DNA of 64,000 nucleotides from Amaranthus tricolor. Its lineage: Eukaryota > Streptophyta > Magnoliopsida > Caryophyllales > Amaranthaceae. The notes below the pieces were generated by a model, which was not told the origin of the DNA, made no database searches, and saw nothing but the letters and a program-made list of their open reading frames with translations. Location of the stretch: the NCBI RefSeq assembly GCF_026212465.1, contig NC_080053.1, forward strand, positions 18,272,806 through 18,336,805, in the 5' to 3' direction. Shown here piece by piece: positions 15,030 through 25,848 of the stretch. Numbering within the stretch: position 1 is the first letter of the stretch; each line of letters opens with the position of its first letter. A program made the translations under genes and the position numbers.

Positions 15030-15488
15030 CTCCCTCCGTTCCTTTTTGTTTTTCCACCTTACTAAAACGGGTAGATCCATAAGTTTTTCCACTTTAGAAT
15101 ACTTTCCATTTTTGGAAAGTTTTTTCCCATTTGTACCCCTCAAATACCCTCTTTGACCCTAAATAAATCTGTTTTAACCCTTTGGATTCTTTTACTCCCC
15201 TTGGGAGCAGCGTGTGTCATTTAATTTACTGAATATTCTGCTTTCTCTCCCAAAAGAATTCGTTGCTTTCTCTCTCTTCTTTGAGTTTCTTCCATGGCTT
15301 TCTTAGCTTTTATCCCCTGTTCATTCCTCATTTTTACTCCATTTTTACTGCATTAAAATGTAGATCGGAATTTGGTCTTCATTTTGATGTTCGTTTTGTG
15401 AATTTTGGTTGAGTTTGATTTTTTCAAGCCCTCTGTTTTGCTTTCTTCTTCGACTTCCATTGTTACTGTTTGAAGCTTTTGTTTGTCC

Positions 15489-15881
15489 ATGAAAACCGTC
15501 GAATCTAAGAGTGATTCGACCATACCATCATACCTTTATGACGGTTTGTGTGACCGTGGAGAATTTTGTTCTTGTTCCATTAATGGGAGGTCACACTCTT
15601 ATTCAAATGAAATTCTTAAATGGACTAAAAAAGATCTTGAGGCATATCAAAAGGCCATGGAGGATGATGCTATATCTAGGTTTCGTGATTCTACCCCTTC
15701 TCCTAATGTTGAAGAAGAATTACCACAAAGTATTCTTGAGTATTATTTGGAGTCTCCATCTCATGTTAATCCTTCAACTCCATCTAAGATTCATGAAGAC
15801 CAAGTTAATTTGGTTGTCCCTAACACTCCTGAGGAAGTTATTGCTTCAAGGGGTAAAAAAAACCCTAAAAAACGCACGTGA
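15489..15881 (+). CDS. uncharacterised 130-residue ORF inside the mariner element
   Basis: The frame begins at ATG 15489 and ends at TGA 15881. It is convergent with the transposase gene and lies 0.46 kb inside the left end. The product is hydrophilic and acidic in the middle (KKDLEAYQKAMEDDAISRF), has three Cys near the start (CDRGEFCSC), Pro/Ser-rich segments, and ends in a basic tail (RGKKNPKKRT) that could act as a nuclear signal. The 450 bp upstream are pyrimidine-rich like a plant 5' leader. I do not recognise the family. Plant mariner-like elements are usually described with a single transposase gene, so this may be a captured host fragment, an accessory protein or a chance frame. The codon usage looks protein-like. 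Confidence 0.5.
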   Translation: MKTVESKSDSTIPSYLYDGLCDRGEFCSCSINGRSHSYSNEILKWTKKDLEAYQKAMEDDAISRFRDSTPSPNVEEELPQSILEYYLESPSHVNPSTPSKIHEDQVNLVVPNTPEEVIASRGKKNPKKRT

Positions 15882-16400
15882 ATTATGTAAGGTTTTCTTG
15901 AATTTCCTTTTAATTGTACACTCATGATAAGTGCTGGTGATGTTTGCTGTTGGATTTGTTTGATTTTGTGATGTTTGATGTTGGATTTGTTCTGAACCTT
16001 TTTGATTTCGTCTTATTTTTTTTTGGAAGTCTGTTCTTGAAATATTTTTTAAACCCCTGTGATGTGTTTATGCAATTACTTGACTTAAAATCTGAAAAAT
16101 TATCTATAATTACTTGGTTGAGTAGCAATTGTGTACAATCGACACATCATATGATATTTTTTTTCATGTACCGTAATTTGCGTCATTTCTTGTTCAAATT
16201 TTAAAAGCTGAGAGGTTCAAAGACCTCAATGATGAATCAGGGGGCAAAAAAACTGAAATGATCATTATATAATGACGTAAATACATATGCATGACCTTAA
16301 ATTTCCATTTTGATGTTGATTTCATAATTAGTTGCTCCTAAGTTTTATAGAAACAATTTTGATGATGATAAAAAATAAACTGAGGGGCTGTAATTTATAA

Positions 16401-17915
16401 TCATCTTTGAGATTCTTCCACTGCTTCATCATATGCTTCAAGTATTTGTTGATTATGTTGTGCAGCATCTTCATTTTCTGTTTGTGTGCCTTGCTGATTT
16501 GTGCTTGGGTTAAGGAAACGTACACATTCCCTAACCAATTGTGATGGTACTCGCACTTGTATTCGTAACCTTCCATTGTCTTCTTGAACTTTCTTCCCTA
16601 GGTGTGGCTGAACATAGTCATTAGACCCTTTAACCTTTAGGATTTCATTTAAGTGGTGTTGTAATGAAATCCAAACATTGGTTAAAGTCTTTGGATGTAA
16701 CTCTTCGAATGCATCTTCTACTGCTTTTATTAACTCATTCATGTTCTTTGGCATTTTCTTATGCATAAGTGATTGTATGCTCCTAAAAAAACCCAAATCT
16801 AGAATATTACAATCGGGACTATTTGGTGGTTGTTGAGTTAGAATGAATCTAAAGCCCCCTTGCCTGTTGTTTTGTTGCCAAATTGGATCATCATTTGTTA
16901 TGTGAACCCTTGCATTATCTTGTTGGATGAAAATTATCGATGGACCATCACTTGGCCATTTTCTAAGAATTGCTGGAATTAATTGTTCTATGAACATGCT
17001 CCTATAAACTTCCTGAGTAACCGACTCAGTTGGTTTAATTTCTATAGACCCCCTTGGACGGTTAATTGAATTTCTTTGTGCTGCAACCCTACTTACGAAA
17101 GGGAAATTTCCGATTTTCCCATCAAATGTGCATTGGCCATATTGATTCCATCTAGGCCTTGCAACCGCCCCTAAAAACATGGCTTTTGGAATGAATTTTG
17201 ATGACTTTCCCGCCCTATATGGAATTTTTTCTTTGTGTGCTAGATAAACTCTTTGTGTCTTCTTGGTTAAGTAAAACCATTTTTCATCAATATGTATGAA
17301 GTCATACATACCTTTATACATTGGATGATGATGAATTGTATCTTCTTGAATGAGAGTTAAAATCCACTCAACCCTTCTTGCCTTGTTTGCATCCGTTAAA
17401 GAAGGGTGTAATGGATTTGAATGTGCCTTAATCTCCCCCCTTCGTATCAATCGCCAAACCGTTGTTGGTGCCAAGTCTAAACATGTTGCAACATCTCTTA
17501 TGCATGTACGTTCACCCATTGGTTTTGATTCAAGTACGTTTGGTGGCACTTGAACTCTTTTTCTTCCACAATTCTTGTACTTTGAATCGACAACATAAGG
17601 CTTGTTTTCTTCTTTGGTTTCAATTGCACGTTTCCATAAGTTTCGAATTGATCTTGGTGTGTAACCGTATTTGTTTGCTATTCGTACGAATGTACCATGT
17701 GGGAGTGAGTCACTTACTTTAAGTGACAACATTTCATGTAAAATGAGATGCCTCAACTCGTTTGTAAGCCTTGGTTTACGTTGATCTTGCTGTTCTATTT
17801 GTTGTGCATCAATTTCTTGTGGTTCCTCGTCAAAATTGGAGCTAGACTGTGAATCGTATGCATTTGATCCAAAATACCAAGCCCCCTGTAGCTCATCGTC
17901 ATTATTTGAAGCCAT
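16401..17915 (-). CDS. mariner-like transposase, DD39D, apparently intact
   Basis: This 504-residue protein would cut and paste the surrounding element by binding its inverted repeats. Residues 50-97 look like a first helix-turn-helix (NELRHLILHEML, then a TPRSIRNLWKRA helix). A second DNA-binding helix set lies near 136-165 (RDVATCLDLAPTTVWRLIRR). The catalytic triad is visible: Asp210 in FIHIDEKWFY, Asp333 in FIQQDNARVH and Asp373 in NSPDCNILDLGFF, with exactly 39 residues between the second and third, as in plant mariner-like transposases. The length is normal for the family. The acidic N-terminus and Gln-rich C-terminus are unconserved. There is no stop or frameshift. The start is the first ATG in a long open frame, about 590 bp inside the right end of the element. 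Confidence 0.95.
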   Translation of the reverse strand: MASNNDDELQGAWYFGSNAYDSQSSSNFDEEPQEIDAQQIEQQDQRKPRLTNELRHLILHEMLSLKVSDSLPHGTFVRIANKYGYTPRSIRNLWKRAIETKEENKPYVVDSKYKNCGRKRVQVPPNVLESKPMGERTCIRDVATCLDLAPTTVWRLIRRGEIKAHSNPLHPSLTDANKARRVEWILTLIQEDTIHHHPMYKGMYDFIHIDEKWFYLTKKTQRVYLAHKEKIPYRAGKSSKFIPKAMFLGAVARPRWNQYGQCTFDGKIGNFPFVSRVAAQRNSINRPRGSIEIKPTESVTQEVYRSMFIEQLIPAILRKWPSDGPSIIFIQQDNARVHITNDDPIWQQNNRQGGFRFILTQQPPNSPDCNILDLGFFRSIQSLMHKKMPKNMNELIKAVEDAFEELHPKTLTNVWISLQHHLNEILKVKGSNDYVQPHLGKKVQEDNGRLRIQVRVPSQLVRECVRFLNPSTNQQGTQTENEDAAQHNQQILEAYDEAVEESQR

Positions 17916-18520
17916 TACAAGGCTAATGATGCAAATGAGGTTGCTGGACAGTTGTTTTTGGTACTGTAAGGCTGCTGTTTGGGTTAATATCGTGGCTGGA
18001 CAGTGTTATTTTGGTTCTTTGAAGCTGCTGTTCTGTTACTGTTTTGATTTTGATGCTTGAAGCCTTAAATCAGCAGCTTAAATAAGATGATTAGGAATTT
18101 GTAAGGTCATTTTTTTGGAGATTGTACTTGTAATTATTCATTTTAGTAATCCATGTATTTCTAATTTGGCCAATGCAAGGCTAAATTTTGCTGTTTTGGA
18201 TGGCTGTTATTATGTACTTGGTCCATGTAATTGTAATTATTCCCTCCTTTTTTTTAGAACCAAAAATGTAAACTTTCCAATTTGGAAAGTGGTTACTTTC
18301 CCTCTATGTAATTTCTCTCTCTATAATAAAATCATATTTTTTTTGATTATTTAATTATATCTACAATTATTTGCTCTCTCATTATTCCAATACAATCATT
18401 ACTTCCCACTATTATATAATTAAAATAATACCCACTACCACCAAAGATTCTCTTTTTCTTAATCTTTGTGAAATACCCAAATAGGAAGATCAAATAGGAA
18501 CGGAGGGAGTAATAAAAATA

Positions 18521-19693
18521 CTATAAAATTTCACATGGCATTCTCATAGTGATTTGCTATATAAAATAATTTTTACCAAGGTTAAATCAACTTATTCCTT
18601 AATATGTGAGTAGATATCACAATTATGTATGTTCATTTAAATTTTCTTAAAAATATTATATTTTAAATTTAAAAACTGCATAAGATTTTCAATTAAAGTT
18701 TCTTAAAAATATATTTACATTTTTATGTTGAATTATTTGCTAATCAATAAAGTGTTTTAATAGAATTTTAATTTTTAAAATATTTTATCAAGAGATAAAA
18801 GATACATAATAATCAAAAATTATTTTAAGAATGACAAGAATCATTATGATAATGTTATTGGATAATTACCTATATTTGTCTTAAAAAGTTATTCCTTAAT
18901 ATGTGATTTGCTATATAATTACCTATAAAATTTCACATGGCATTCTCATAGTGATTTGCTATATAAAATAATTTTTACCAAGGTTAAATCAACTTATTCC
19001 TTAATATGTGAGTAGATATCACAATTATGTATGTTCATTTAAATTTTCTTAAAAATATTATATTTTAAATTTAAAAACTGCATAAGATTTTCAATTAAAG
19101 TTTCTTAAAAATATATTTACATTTTTATGTTGAATTATTTGCTAATCAATAAAGTGTTTTAATAGAATTTTAATTTTTAAAATATTTTATCAAGAGATAA
19201 AAGATACATAATAATCAAAAATTATTTTAAGAATGACAAGAATCATTATGATAATGTTATTGGATAATTACCTATATTTGTCTTAAAAAGTTATTCCTTA
19301 ATATGTGATTTGCTATATAATTACCTATAAAATTTCACATGGCATTCTCATAGTGATTTGCTATATAAAATAATTTTTACCAAGGTTAAATCAACTTATT
19401 CCTTAATATGTGAGTAGATATCACAATTATGTATGTTCATTTAAATTTTCTTAAAAATATTATATTTTAAATTTAAAAACTGCATAAGATTTTCAATTAA
19501 AGTTTCTTAAAAATATATTTACATTTTTATGTTGAATTATTTGCTAATCAATAAAGTGTTTTAATAGAATTTTAATTTTTAAAATATTTTATCAAGAGAT
19601 AAAAGATACATAATAATCAAAAATTATTTTAAGAATGACAAGAATCATTATGATAATGTTATTGGATAATTACCTATATTTGTCTTAAAAAGT
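18521..19693. repeat. 402-bp unit in near-perfect triplicate
   Basis: A unit starting CTATAAAATTTCACATGGCA begins at 18521, 18923 and 19325, exactly 402 bp apart. The third copy lacks the last 30-35 bp. I see no differences between copies by eye. It begins 11 bp beyond the right end of the mariner element. Within each unit the word TTATTCCTTAATATGTGA occurs near the front and again at the junction, so the duplication may have arisen by exchange between these short repeats. The unit is AT-rich and non-coding. Confidence 0.95.
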
Positions 19694-21021
19694 ATGAGAA
19701 CTTTAAATAACACTTATATTAATAACCGAGTTTTTTTCATTAAAAAAACTATACTAACATGTAATTGCATCTCTTTTTAAAATTTATATTTATATATTTT
19801 TACACTAATAACTTTGTGAATTGCACAAATATAGTAATTCTAAAATTGACATTCTCAAATTTCTCTACTTTTAATCATATCTATCTACATAATTTAATTG
19901 TCTCACTATTTTCTTAATAGAGGGAGTATTATATTGCATTATCTCTTTTATTACCATAATTAACAAGTATTTTTAATATTTATAGTGGTGGAGATTAAGA
20001 ATTGAAATATGAAAAAAAAAAAAACAAAAACAAAAAGAGGGAAACTTCATTGTAAAAGAAAGAGAGATAAAACTTGGCTCTTCTTCTTCTTCTTCCAATG
20101 TTCTAAAACTGCGTTCTTCCTCGTCACTCTCTTGTGGGTGGTTCCGCTTATCTCTCCAAATTTGTAATTCGAAACATTTAAACAAAATTATCCATTTTCT
20201 CTTTCATCTCAATCTCTTAATTTATTCTATGATTTTTGCTATTTTTGTGTAAAAATTTCTGAGCTCGAATTTTTTTTGGGAAGGCGTGAATTCTAAAGAT
20301 TAGATTTCGTAATTAAATCTAGATCTGTTTAATAATTAATTGAAAGTCATTGTTGTTTTTGTCTTGCTGATTTCAAAAGTCAGGGTTTGGAATTTGATTC
20401 GAAGTTTTCTGTTATGGTGAAGTTTCTGGAAAAGTAATTGTGAAAAAAGGGGGCAAAAAAAGAAGAAAGGGTGTTTTTCTACATATTATAAGAGCCACTT
20501 TATAGATCTTTTGCTTTATGCAATTTTTTTTTCTTGTGGAAATAAGGGATTCTTCACTTTTGTTGAAAGTTTTGAACTCCTAATATTTATATATTTGAAA
20601 TGGGTTTGTATAAATTCCAATTCTAGTATGATCTCATAGCTTCAATTATTTTATGTTCCATTTAATTGGAGTTTTATTCTTGTCAAGATTAATCAAATAG
20701 CATTGGAGATTGATCTAATTGCAAATCATGTTTGTGGGTTTCTGAGAATCTGATTGAGAACTGTGAATTTTGTTGTATGTTAATGGGTTTTGGAGATTTT
20801 TCATTAAATTACCAATTTAATGGATTATGTTATTGGGTTTTGGAGAATTTGATTGAACGAGTGAATTTTTGTGGGAATTATTTGATAGAAAGTTGAAAAA
20901 GAAAGTAAAAATAGAGGAGGGTATAGTAAGATCAGTTGTGACGGATTCATCTATAGAGCGTAGAAGGTGTAATTGTGTAGCTGGACTGGATTGCATAGTT
21001 AATATAATCAGGGCCCTGAGA
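19694..21021 (+). promoter_or_regulatory. promoter and 5' leader region of the PP2C gene
   Basis: A decayed Stowaway-like end (AGAGGGAGTATTA) lies near 19920. From about 20040 the sequence becomes rich in CTTCTTCTT and CTCTC, typical of a plant 5' leader. A likely leader-intron acceptor (AATCAG before GGCCCTGAG) occurs near 21010, a dozen bases before the start codon. The transcription start cannot be fixed by eye. Confidence 0.45.
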
Positions 21022-24000
21022 ATGGGTTCCTGCTTATCTGCAGAAAGCAGGAGCCCTCTTCCTGGTTCTCCTTCTGCTTCTTTAGGGGTCAGGAAGAGGA
21101 AGAACTCTAAGAAACGATTCGGTTCGTCTAGGAGTTCTTCCTTTGAATATAGAAAGGATGATCACCTTTCTAAAATCCCTGGCAGGTTGTTCTACAATGG
21201 GGCGACTGAGCTCGCCTCATTGTTCACTCAACAGGGCAAGAAGGGTACCAATCAAGATGCTATGATTGTTTGGGAGGTTAGTTTCTTGTGCTCAATTACT
21301 TTGTTATGTTACTTTTGCTATGAATTACTTCCTCCTTTCTGAAATACAGCTACGATAATTGACGGTATTCATCATTCAAAGTTTATTTTATATTTTGCTG
21401 CTAATGCTTAAGAAAATATATAATCAAGTGGGATTTAATTGTCTAATCGTATAGATTCATAATAATAACTTTTTACAATTTTTGGACGTGCATCGTTTAA
21501 TATATAAATGATCAAACTCACACATTGAATTGCGTTAAAAGTCAAATGTAACGAGTATAATGGAACAAAAGAAATATATCATACTTGTTCTTTGGATAAT
21601 GATTTTGATTTTCATTGCGTTGCCGCAAAGCCATTAAGTGGCTCCCAACTGTGTTTATGAGGATTTAAGGTTGAATGTAGGCAGTTTTACCTCATATTGT
21701 TTACTATTGACCTTGGTCAACTTCAGGTAAAAGAATTGCACATGATTTTGGTTGTTTGTAAAATGTGAACACTATGGATTGAACTGGGCATGAGCTAATT
21801 TTTACTATGCATAATGGATAAGTGGAGGGAAAATGAAGAATTGTATGATTGATAGTTTGATTTTGAATCTTAGCTGTAGACATCTGGATTCTATGATGAC
21901 CAATTGTGATAATTTGTTCATTAAATTTATGATTTCATCATCTGCAATAGTTTAATACTTCATTAAGAATGGCTCTAATCATTGCCCCCCCCCTCTAAAT
22001 TTTAAACGTAATAAAAATGATAGATTGAACCTTTATTTTAAAGGGTATTTTTTTATTTGTGTCCACTTTTTGGTGGATATAAATTTGCATCATTGATCAA
22101 AACCTTTCTTTCTGAGCTTTTTTTTCGTTTGAGTAATGATTTTATCATTATCTGTTGTATATTGTGTTCTTTTTGTGATTACTCGAGTGTGTGCCGTGTT
22201 TGTAACACCCGGCTCCTCGGATCGCCCGTGACTATTCATAAAGATTGTAGACTGGCCTCACAGACCAATACAAGTCTTTTCAGCGCACTTTGACCTCGCT
22301 CGTGCGCACCCGGGAAAATTTCCTAGGTGGTCACTCATCATAAGATTGATCCCCACCAAGCTCCCATGAAAAGAAGATGCACCTTGTTGATATGAATAGT
22401 CTATTAATCTTTTTTAAATCTCTATCTGGGGTATCACAGTGTTATCCTTATCCAACATTCATTTTAAGATAAATGATTAATGATATTGTATATCCGTTCA
22501 TTAGTGAAACCTCTCTACCATATGATGTGTTCTTTAAGACAGATTTGTAAGTTTATACTAGATTGTTGCACTATTGACTTTGTATGATTGGTTGTTTGAC
22601 TGGGAGTTGTGATCCGGTATCTGATTGGTTGTATGAGTCTAAATTTTGTGTCTGGAAGTATATTCCAAAATACAGTATGTAAATGAGTGATGGGTTTATA
22701 TTTTTAGGAGTCCCTTATTTCCATTTAATAAATTTTTTTGCAATTTTATGCGCAATAAATGAATTAAGTTCGATTCAGATCCAGAAAAAAAACGAGTGGT
22801 GTCAATTTTAGCAAAACAATCTACTTGGTTTTGATCTCTGGCACATATGTGGAAGCCAATGCACTAATCATTTCATCTAAGGAATATGATTTTATTTTGA
22901 ACTTAAGTGATGTCAATTGATCTCAGTGTATCACGCTAGATCTGCCACAGTATAAACCATGGATTGAACAAATGCCATAAATTGTACGTTTTAGAGATTA
23001 AGGAGACATATAGGTAGAAACAAGATAATATGTCAGTTTATTGCAAACAAATGATCACCTTGAGTACAAGAGTTAATTTGGATCGATAGGTAAATCCCAA
23101 GCTCAAAAATGAATTATTGGCTCAGTTTTGGTTGCTTTCTTCTCTAGATTGCTATTTAAATTCTTTTTGTCGATTCTAATCTCTTGGGGTTAAGGCTTTG
23201 ACATTGTTGATGTGCCCTTATTTTTGACTAGAAAGAACTCTTAGATATAATCTTTTGTCTTGAAGATGCAGGGGATCTCTCAAAATGTATGAGAATCGAT
23301 GTTGTTCATTGTGGAAATAAGAGGCTTTACTTGCTAATTACTGAATGTTGAACCCTTATTTGCAGAACTTTTGCTCGAGAAATGACACAATATTTTGTGG
23401 GGTTTTTGATGGTCATGGACCTTATGGTCATATGGTTGCTAAGAGAGTTAGAGATTCCCTTCCTCAGAAACTGAATGCTCAATGGGAAGTTAATACAAAG
23501 AGTGAAGATTCTCCCAGGGAGATTAGCCTTAATTCCAGTAGCTTAAATTCAGAAGATGCTTCGTTCATATCTGCTGATGATGAATCCCGAGTCTCTGCTG
23601 ATCTCGAAGAAACAGATAAGGAGCCGGAAATCTTCCAGATTTTGAAATATTCCTTTCTAAAAGCTTTTAGAATGATGGACCGGGAATTGAGAGTGCACAC
23701 TAATGTTGATTGCTTCTGCAGTGGGACTACAGCAGTAACTCTTATTAAGCAGGTTTGTGGACGAACTGCAGTGCCATTCCAGATATTATATAGGCCTTAG
23801 ACAATCTGAATGAAATGACCCCTCTCTACAGAATGTTGATTCTGAACTTTAACAGGTGGTTGGTAAAATAACGAAGACAAACCAAATATATTATAATTAT
23901 CATTATAAATGTAGCTTAAGTGTGTCATATACTTCTTAATCAATAAAAGAACTAATAATAAATTGTAAATTTTAAATGCCTACTTCATAAACCAAAATTT

Positions 24001-25848
24001 CAAATATTGGGCTCTTTCTTGTCTGGGCCCTAGGAAAATGTCTATCTTGCCTAGGCTCAGGAACGGCCTTAAGGAACCGAAAATATTTTAGATATAACTT
24101 TTAGTTTTTCTCTATTAATATGTTTTAACTGTATTTGAATGCAATAGGGGCATGACCTTATTGTTGGAAATGTTGGAGACTCGAGAGCTGTGTTGGGAAC
24201 CAGGGATAAAAATAATGGTCTGGTTGCTGAGCAGTTGACTGTTGATCTCAAACCCAATCTCCCAGGTTTATATCTCCCTCTAAACATGCTTTTTGTGTTG
24301 ACAATTGCCTAGGAGCGTTTGATTTACAAATTATGTTTCAGCTTTCTTTGTTTTCATCAACTTGGTGAGGTGGAGGTGGGAAGCGGGGAGGGAGGCTGAT
24401 TGTCGGTGTTGAAGAAAAAATGAGTGTAACTTTGGAGCTTCTCGATTTTGAAGATTGGAAAGCGTTTTTGACTTAAATGCTTAATCCCTAACCCCCCTTG
24501 AGAAAGAACCCAAAAGTTGGAGTGTGTGATACATTGTAGTTGGAGATATAGTACAAAAAAACAGTTCGATTATGATTGCAGTAACAGTCGCAAAACGGAA
24601 TTCACGTCCAATACAGATGATTTCGTGGTTAATGCGGCTTATATTTCAGTCACGTTAAACTCAAAAATCTTTATAATACGGTTGCGATACAGTTGTGCGG
24701 CCTTATTTTTGCACTATGGTTGGTGTATAAGATACTAGTAAATGGCGGTTACACAAACTTATTCTCTATCTCCATCTTAACCGTTTATTTCATCTATAGA
24801 AATGAGTGGGTAAGATGAAGATTGAGAATAAGTTTGTAATTGAGATTAAAAGAAAGTGAATGAGTCCATTGTCAAAAAAGAAAAATGTACAAATTGAGTG
24901 GGATGTACTAAATAGACAGTGAAGTATTTTCATAGGGACAGGGGGAGTATTTTGAAGGCGTTGGATCTTTTTTGATATCTCAAATGTTTAACTATTGTAA
25001 TTTGATATATAGAAGGCTATATAGACAGTTGGAACTTTTGTCGCTGATTGTTTTTCTTCTTTTTGTTAACAGCGGAAGCAGAGAGAATCAAGAAGTGCAG
25101 AGGACGTGTTTTTGCCCTTCGAGATGAGCCTGATGTCGCTCGGGTTTGGCTGCCGAATACTGATTCCCCTGGCCTTGCCATGGCTCGTGCATTTGGAGAT
25201 TTCTGCCTCAAGGATTTCGGCCTTATAGCAGTGCCTGATGTATCATACAGACGCCTCACTAACAAGGATGAATTCGTTGTTTTGGCTACAGACGGGGTAA
25301 GCCAACTCATATTTCCCCAATCACCATTTTGTTTTGGTCTTTTACCTTAGACTATCTAATACTCACATAGCGATTCATAACAGATATGGGACGTCCTCTC
25401 GAACAAAGAAGTAGTTGAGATAGTTGCCGGAGCCTCTTCGCGATCCACTGCAGCTAAGGATATTGTTCAAACGGCAGTTCTAGCTTGGAAAATGAAGTAC
25501 CCAACATCGAAAATCGATGATTGTGCAGTGATCTGTCTCTTCCTTGACTCAGACTCGGACAACCTATCTTCCGCGTATGCTACCCAAGAGAAAGAACAGA
25601 AAGCTTCGGCTGCACAAGTTCAAGGATCTGGGATTGATAGAGAGCATGCCAATGGTCCCACCACCCTTGGCCGGTCTGCAACTGTTAGAAACGAAGCAAA
25701 TGATGAAGGTGCGATTCAGGAAACTAGCAATGATGAGGGAGAAGATGGAACTGAGGATGATATGGTATTGGATGACTATTCAGCGTTAGAAGGCGTTACT
25801 CGGGTAAATACATTGTTGAATTTACCAAGGTATAAGCCTGGAAAATAG
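21022..25848 (+). CDS. protein phosphatase 2C, plant clade-E type (5 exons)
   Basis: This is a Mg/Mn-dependent Ser/Thr phosphatase. Exons read as 21022-21276, 23366-23752, 24148-24265, 25073-25296 and 25384-25848, all with GT-AG introns and a continuous frame of 482 codons. Visible PP2C motifs are Asp79 in TNQDAM, DGHG at 100-103, CSGTTAV near 204-210, GDSRAV at 224-229, GLAMARAFGD at 287-296, ATDG at 325-328 and DDCAV at 373-377, which include the metal-binding Asp residues. The protein begins MGSCLS, so Gly2 may be myristoylated and Cys4 palmitoylated, placing it at a membrane. Residues 24-45 are basic and Ser-rich. The acidic C-terminal tail after about 385 is unconserved. The frame is open upstream to about 20869, but MGSCLS is the start used by the Arabidopsis relatives. 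Intron 1 (2.1 kb) and intron 3 (0.8 kb) contain repeats. Confidence 0.95.
21326..21575. mobile_element. decayed Stowaway-like MITE in PP2C intron 1
   Basis: The left part reads CTTCCTCCTTTCTGAAATAC, a decayed form of the CTCCCTCCGTTTCTGAAATAC ends common in plant Stowaway elements. The right part contains AAAGTCAAATGTAACGAGTA followed by a weak inverse of the start. The ends are too eroded to show a TA duplication. It is in the sense-strand intron and does not touch splice sites. Confidence 0.5.
22201..22438 (-). mobile_element. Cassandra-type solo LTR with 5S rRNA-like segment (PP2C intron 1)
   Basis: Read on the minus strand, this 238-bp unit starts TGTGATACCCCAGATAG and ends GGGTGTTACA, the TG...CA form of an LTR. 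The 5-bp sequence GTGTT flanks both sides (22196-22200 and 22439-22443), a target duplication. The interior has GCTTGG, then 16 bases, then GATGAGTGACCACCTAGGAA. Plant 5S rRNA has GCTTGG and GATGGGTGACCTCCTGGGAA at the same spacing, which covers its internal polymerase III promoter. Cassandra terminal-repeat retrotransposons are known for 5S-derived LTRs. Only one LTR is present, so the rest was lost by LTR recombination. Confidence 0.9.
24753..24837. repeat. hairpin-forming inverted repeat in PP2C intron 3
   Basis: The left arm, ACAAACTTATTCTCTATCTC and onward, pairs with the right arm ending GAGAATAAGTTTGT. The arms are about 36 bp with some mismatches, around a short CTATAG-containing loop. 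A Stowaway-like right end (GGGACAGGGGGAGTA) follows near 24938-24952, so this is probably the core of a decayed MITE. Confidence 0.65.

Larger units (their letters stand above)
15030..18509. mobile_element. complete mariner-like element (Tc1/mariner, Stowaway-type ends)
   Basis: A 3480-bp element starting CTCCCTCCGTTCC and ending with the inverse, with TA target duplications at 15028-15029 and 18510-18511. The inverted repeats extend imperfectly for about 25-30 bp. It encodes an intact DD39D transposase on the minus strand and a second reading frame on the plus strand. The ends and the subterminal 80-100 bp closely resemble the 367-bp MITE at 61448-61814. With clean ends, a target duplication and an unbroken transposase it could be autonomous. 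Confidence 0.93.

Noticed and set aside
17350..18060. Plus-strand frames opposite the mariner transposase
   Set aside because: They are antisense shadows of the transposase gene and its upstream region.
20869..21021. Upstream extension of the PP2C frame
   Set aside because: The frame is open but has no ATG, and relatives start at MGSCLS.
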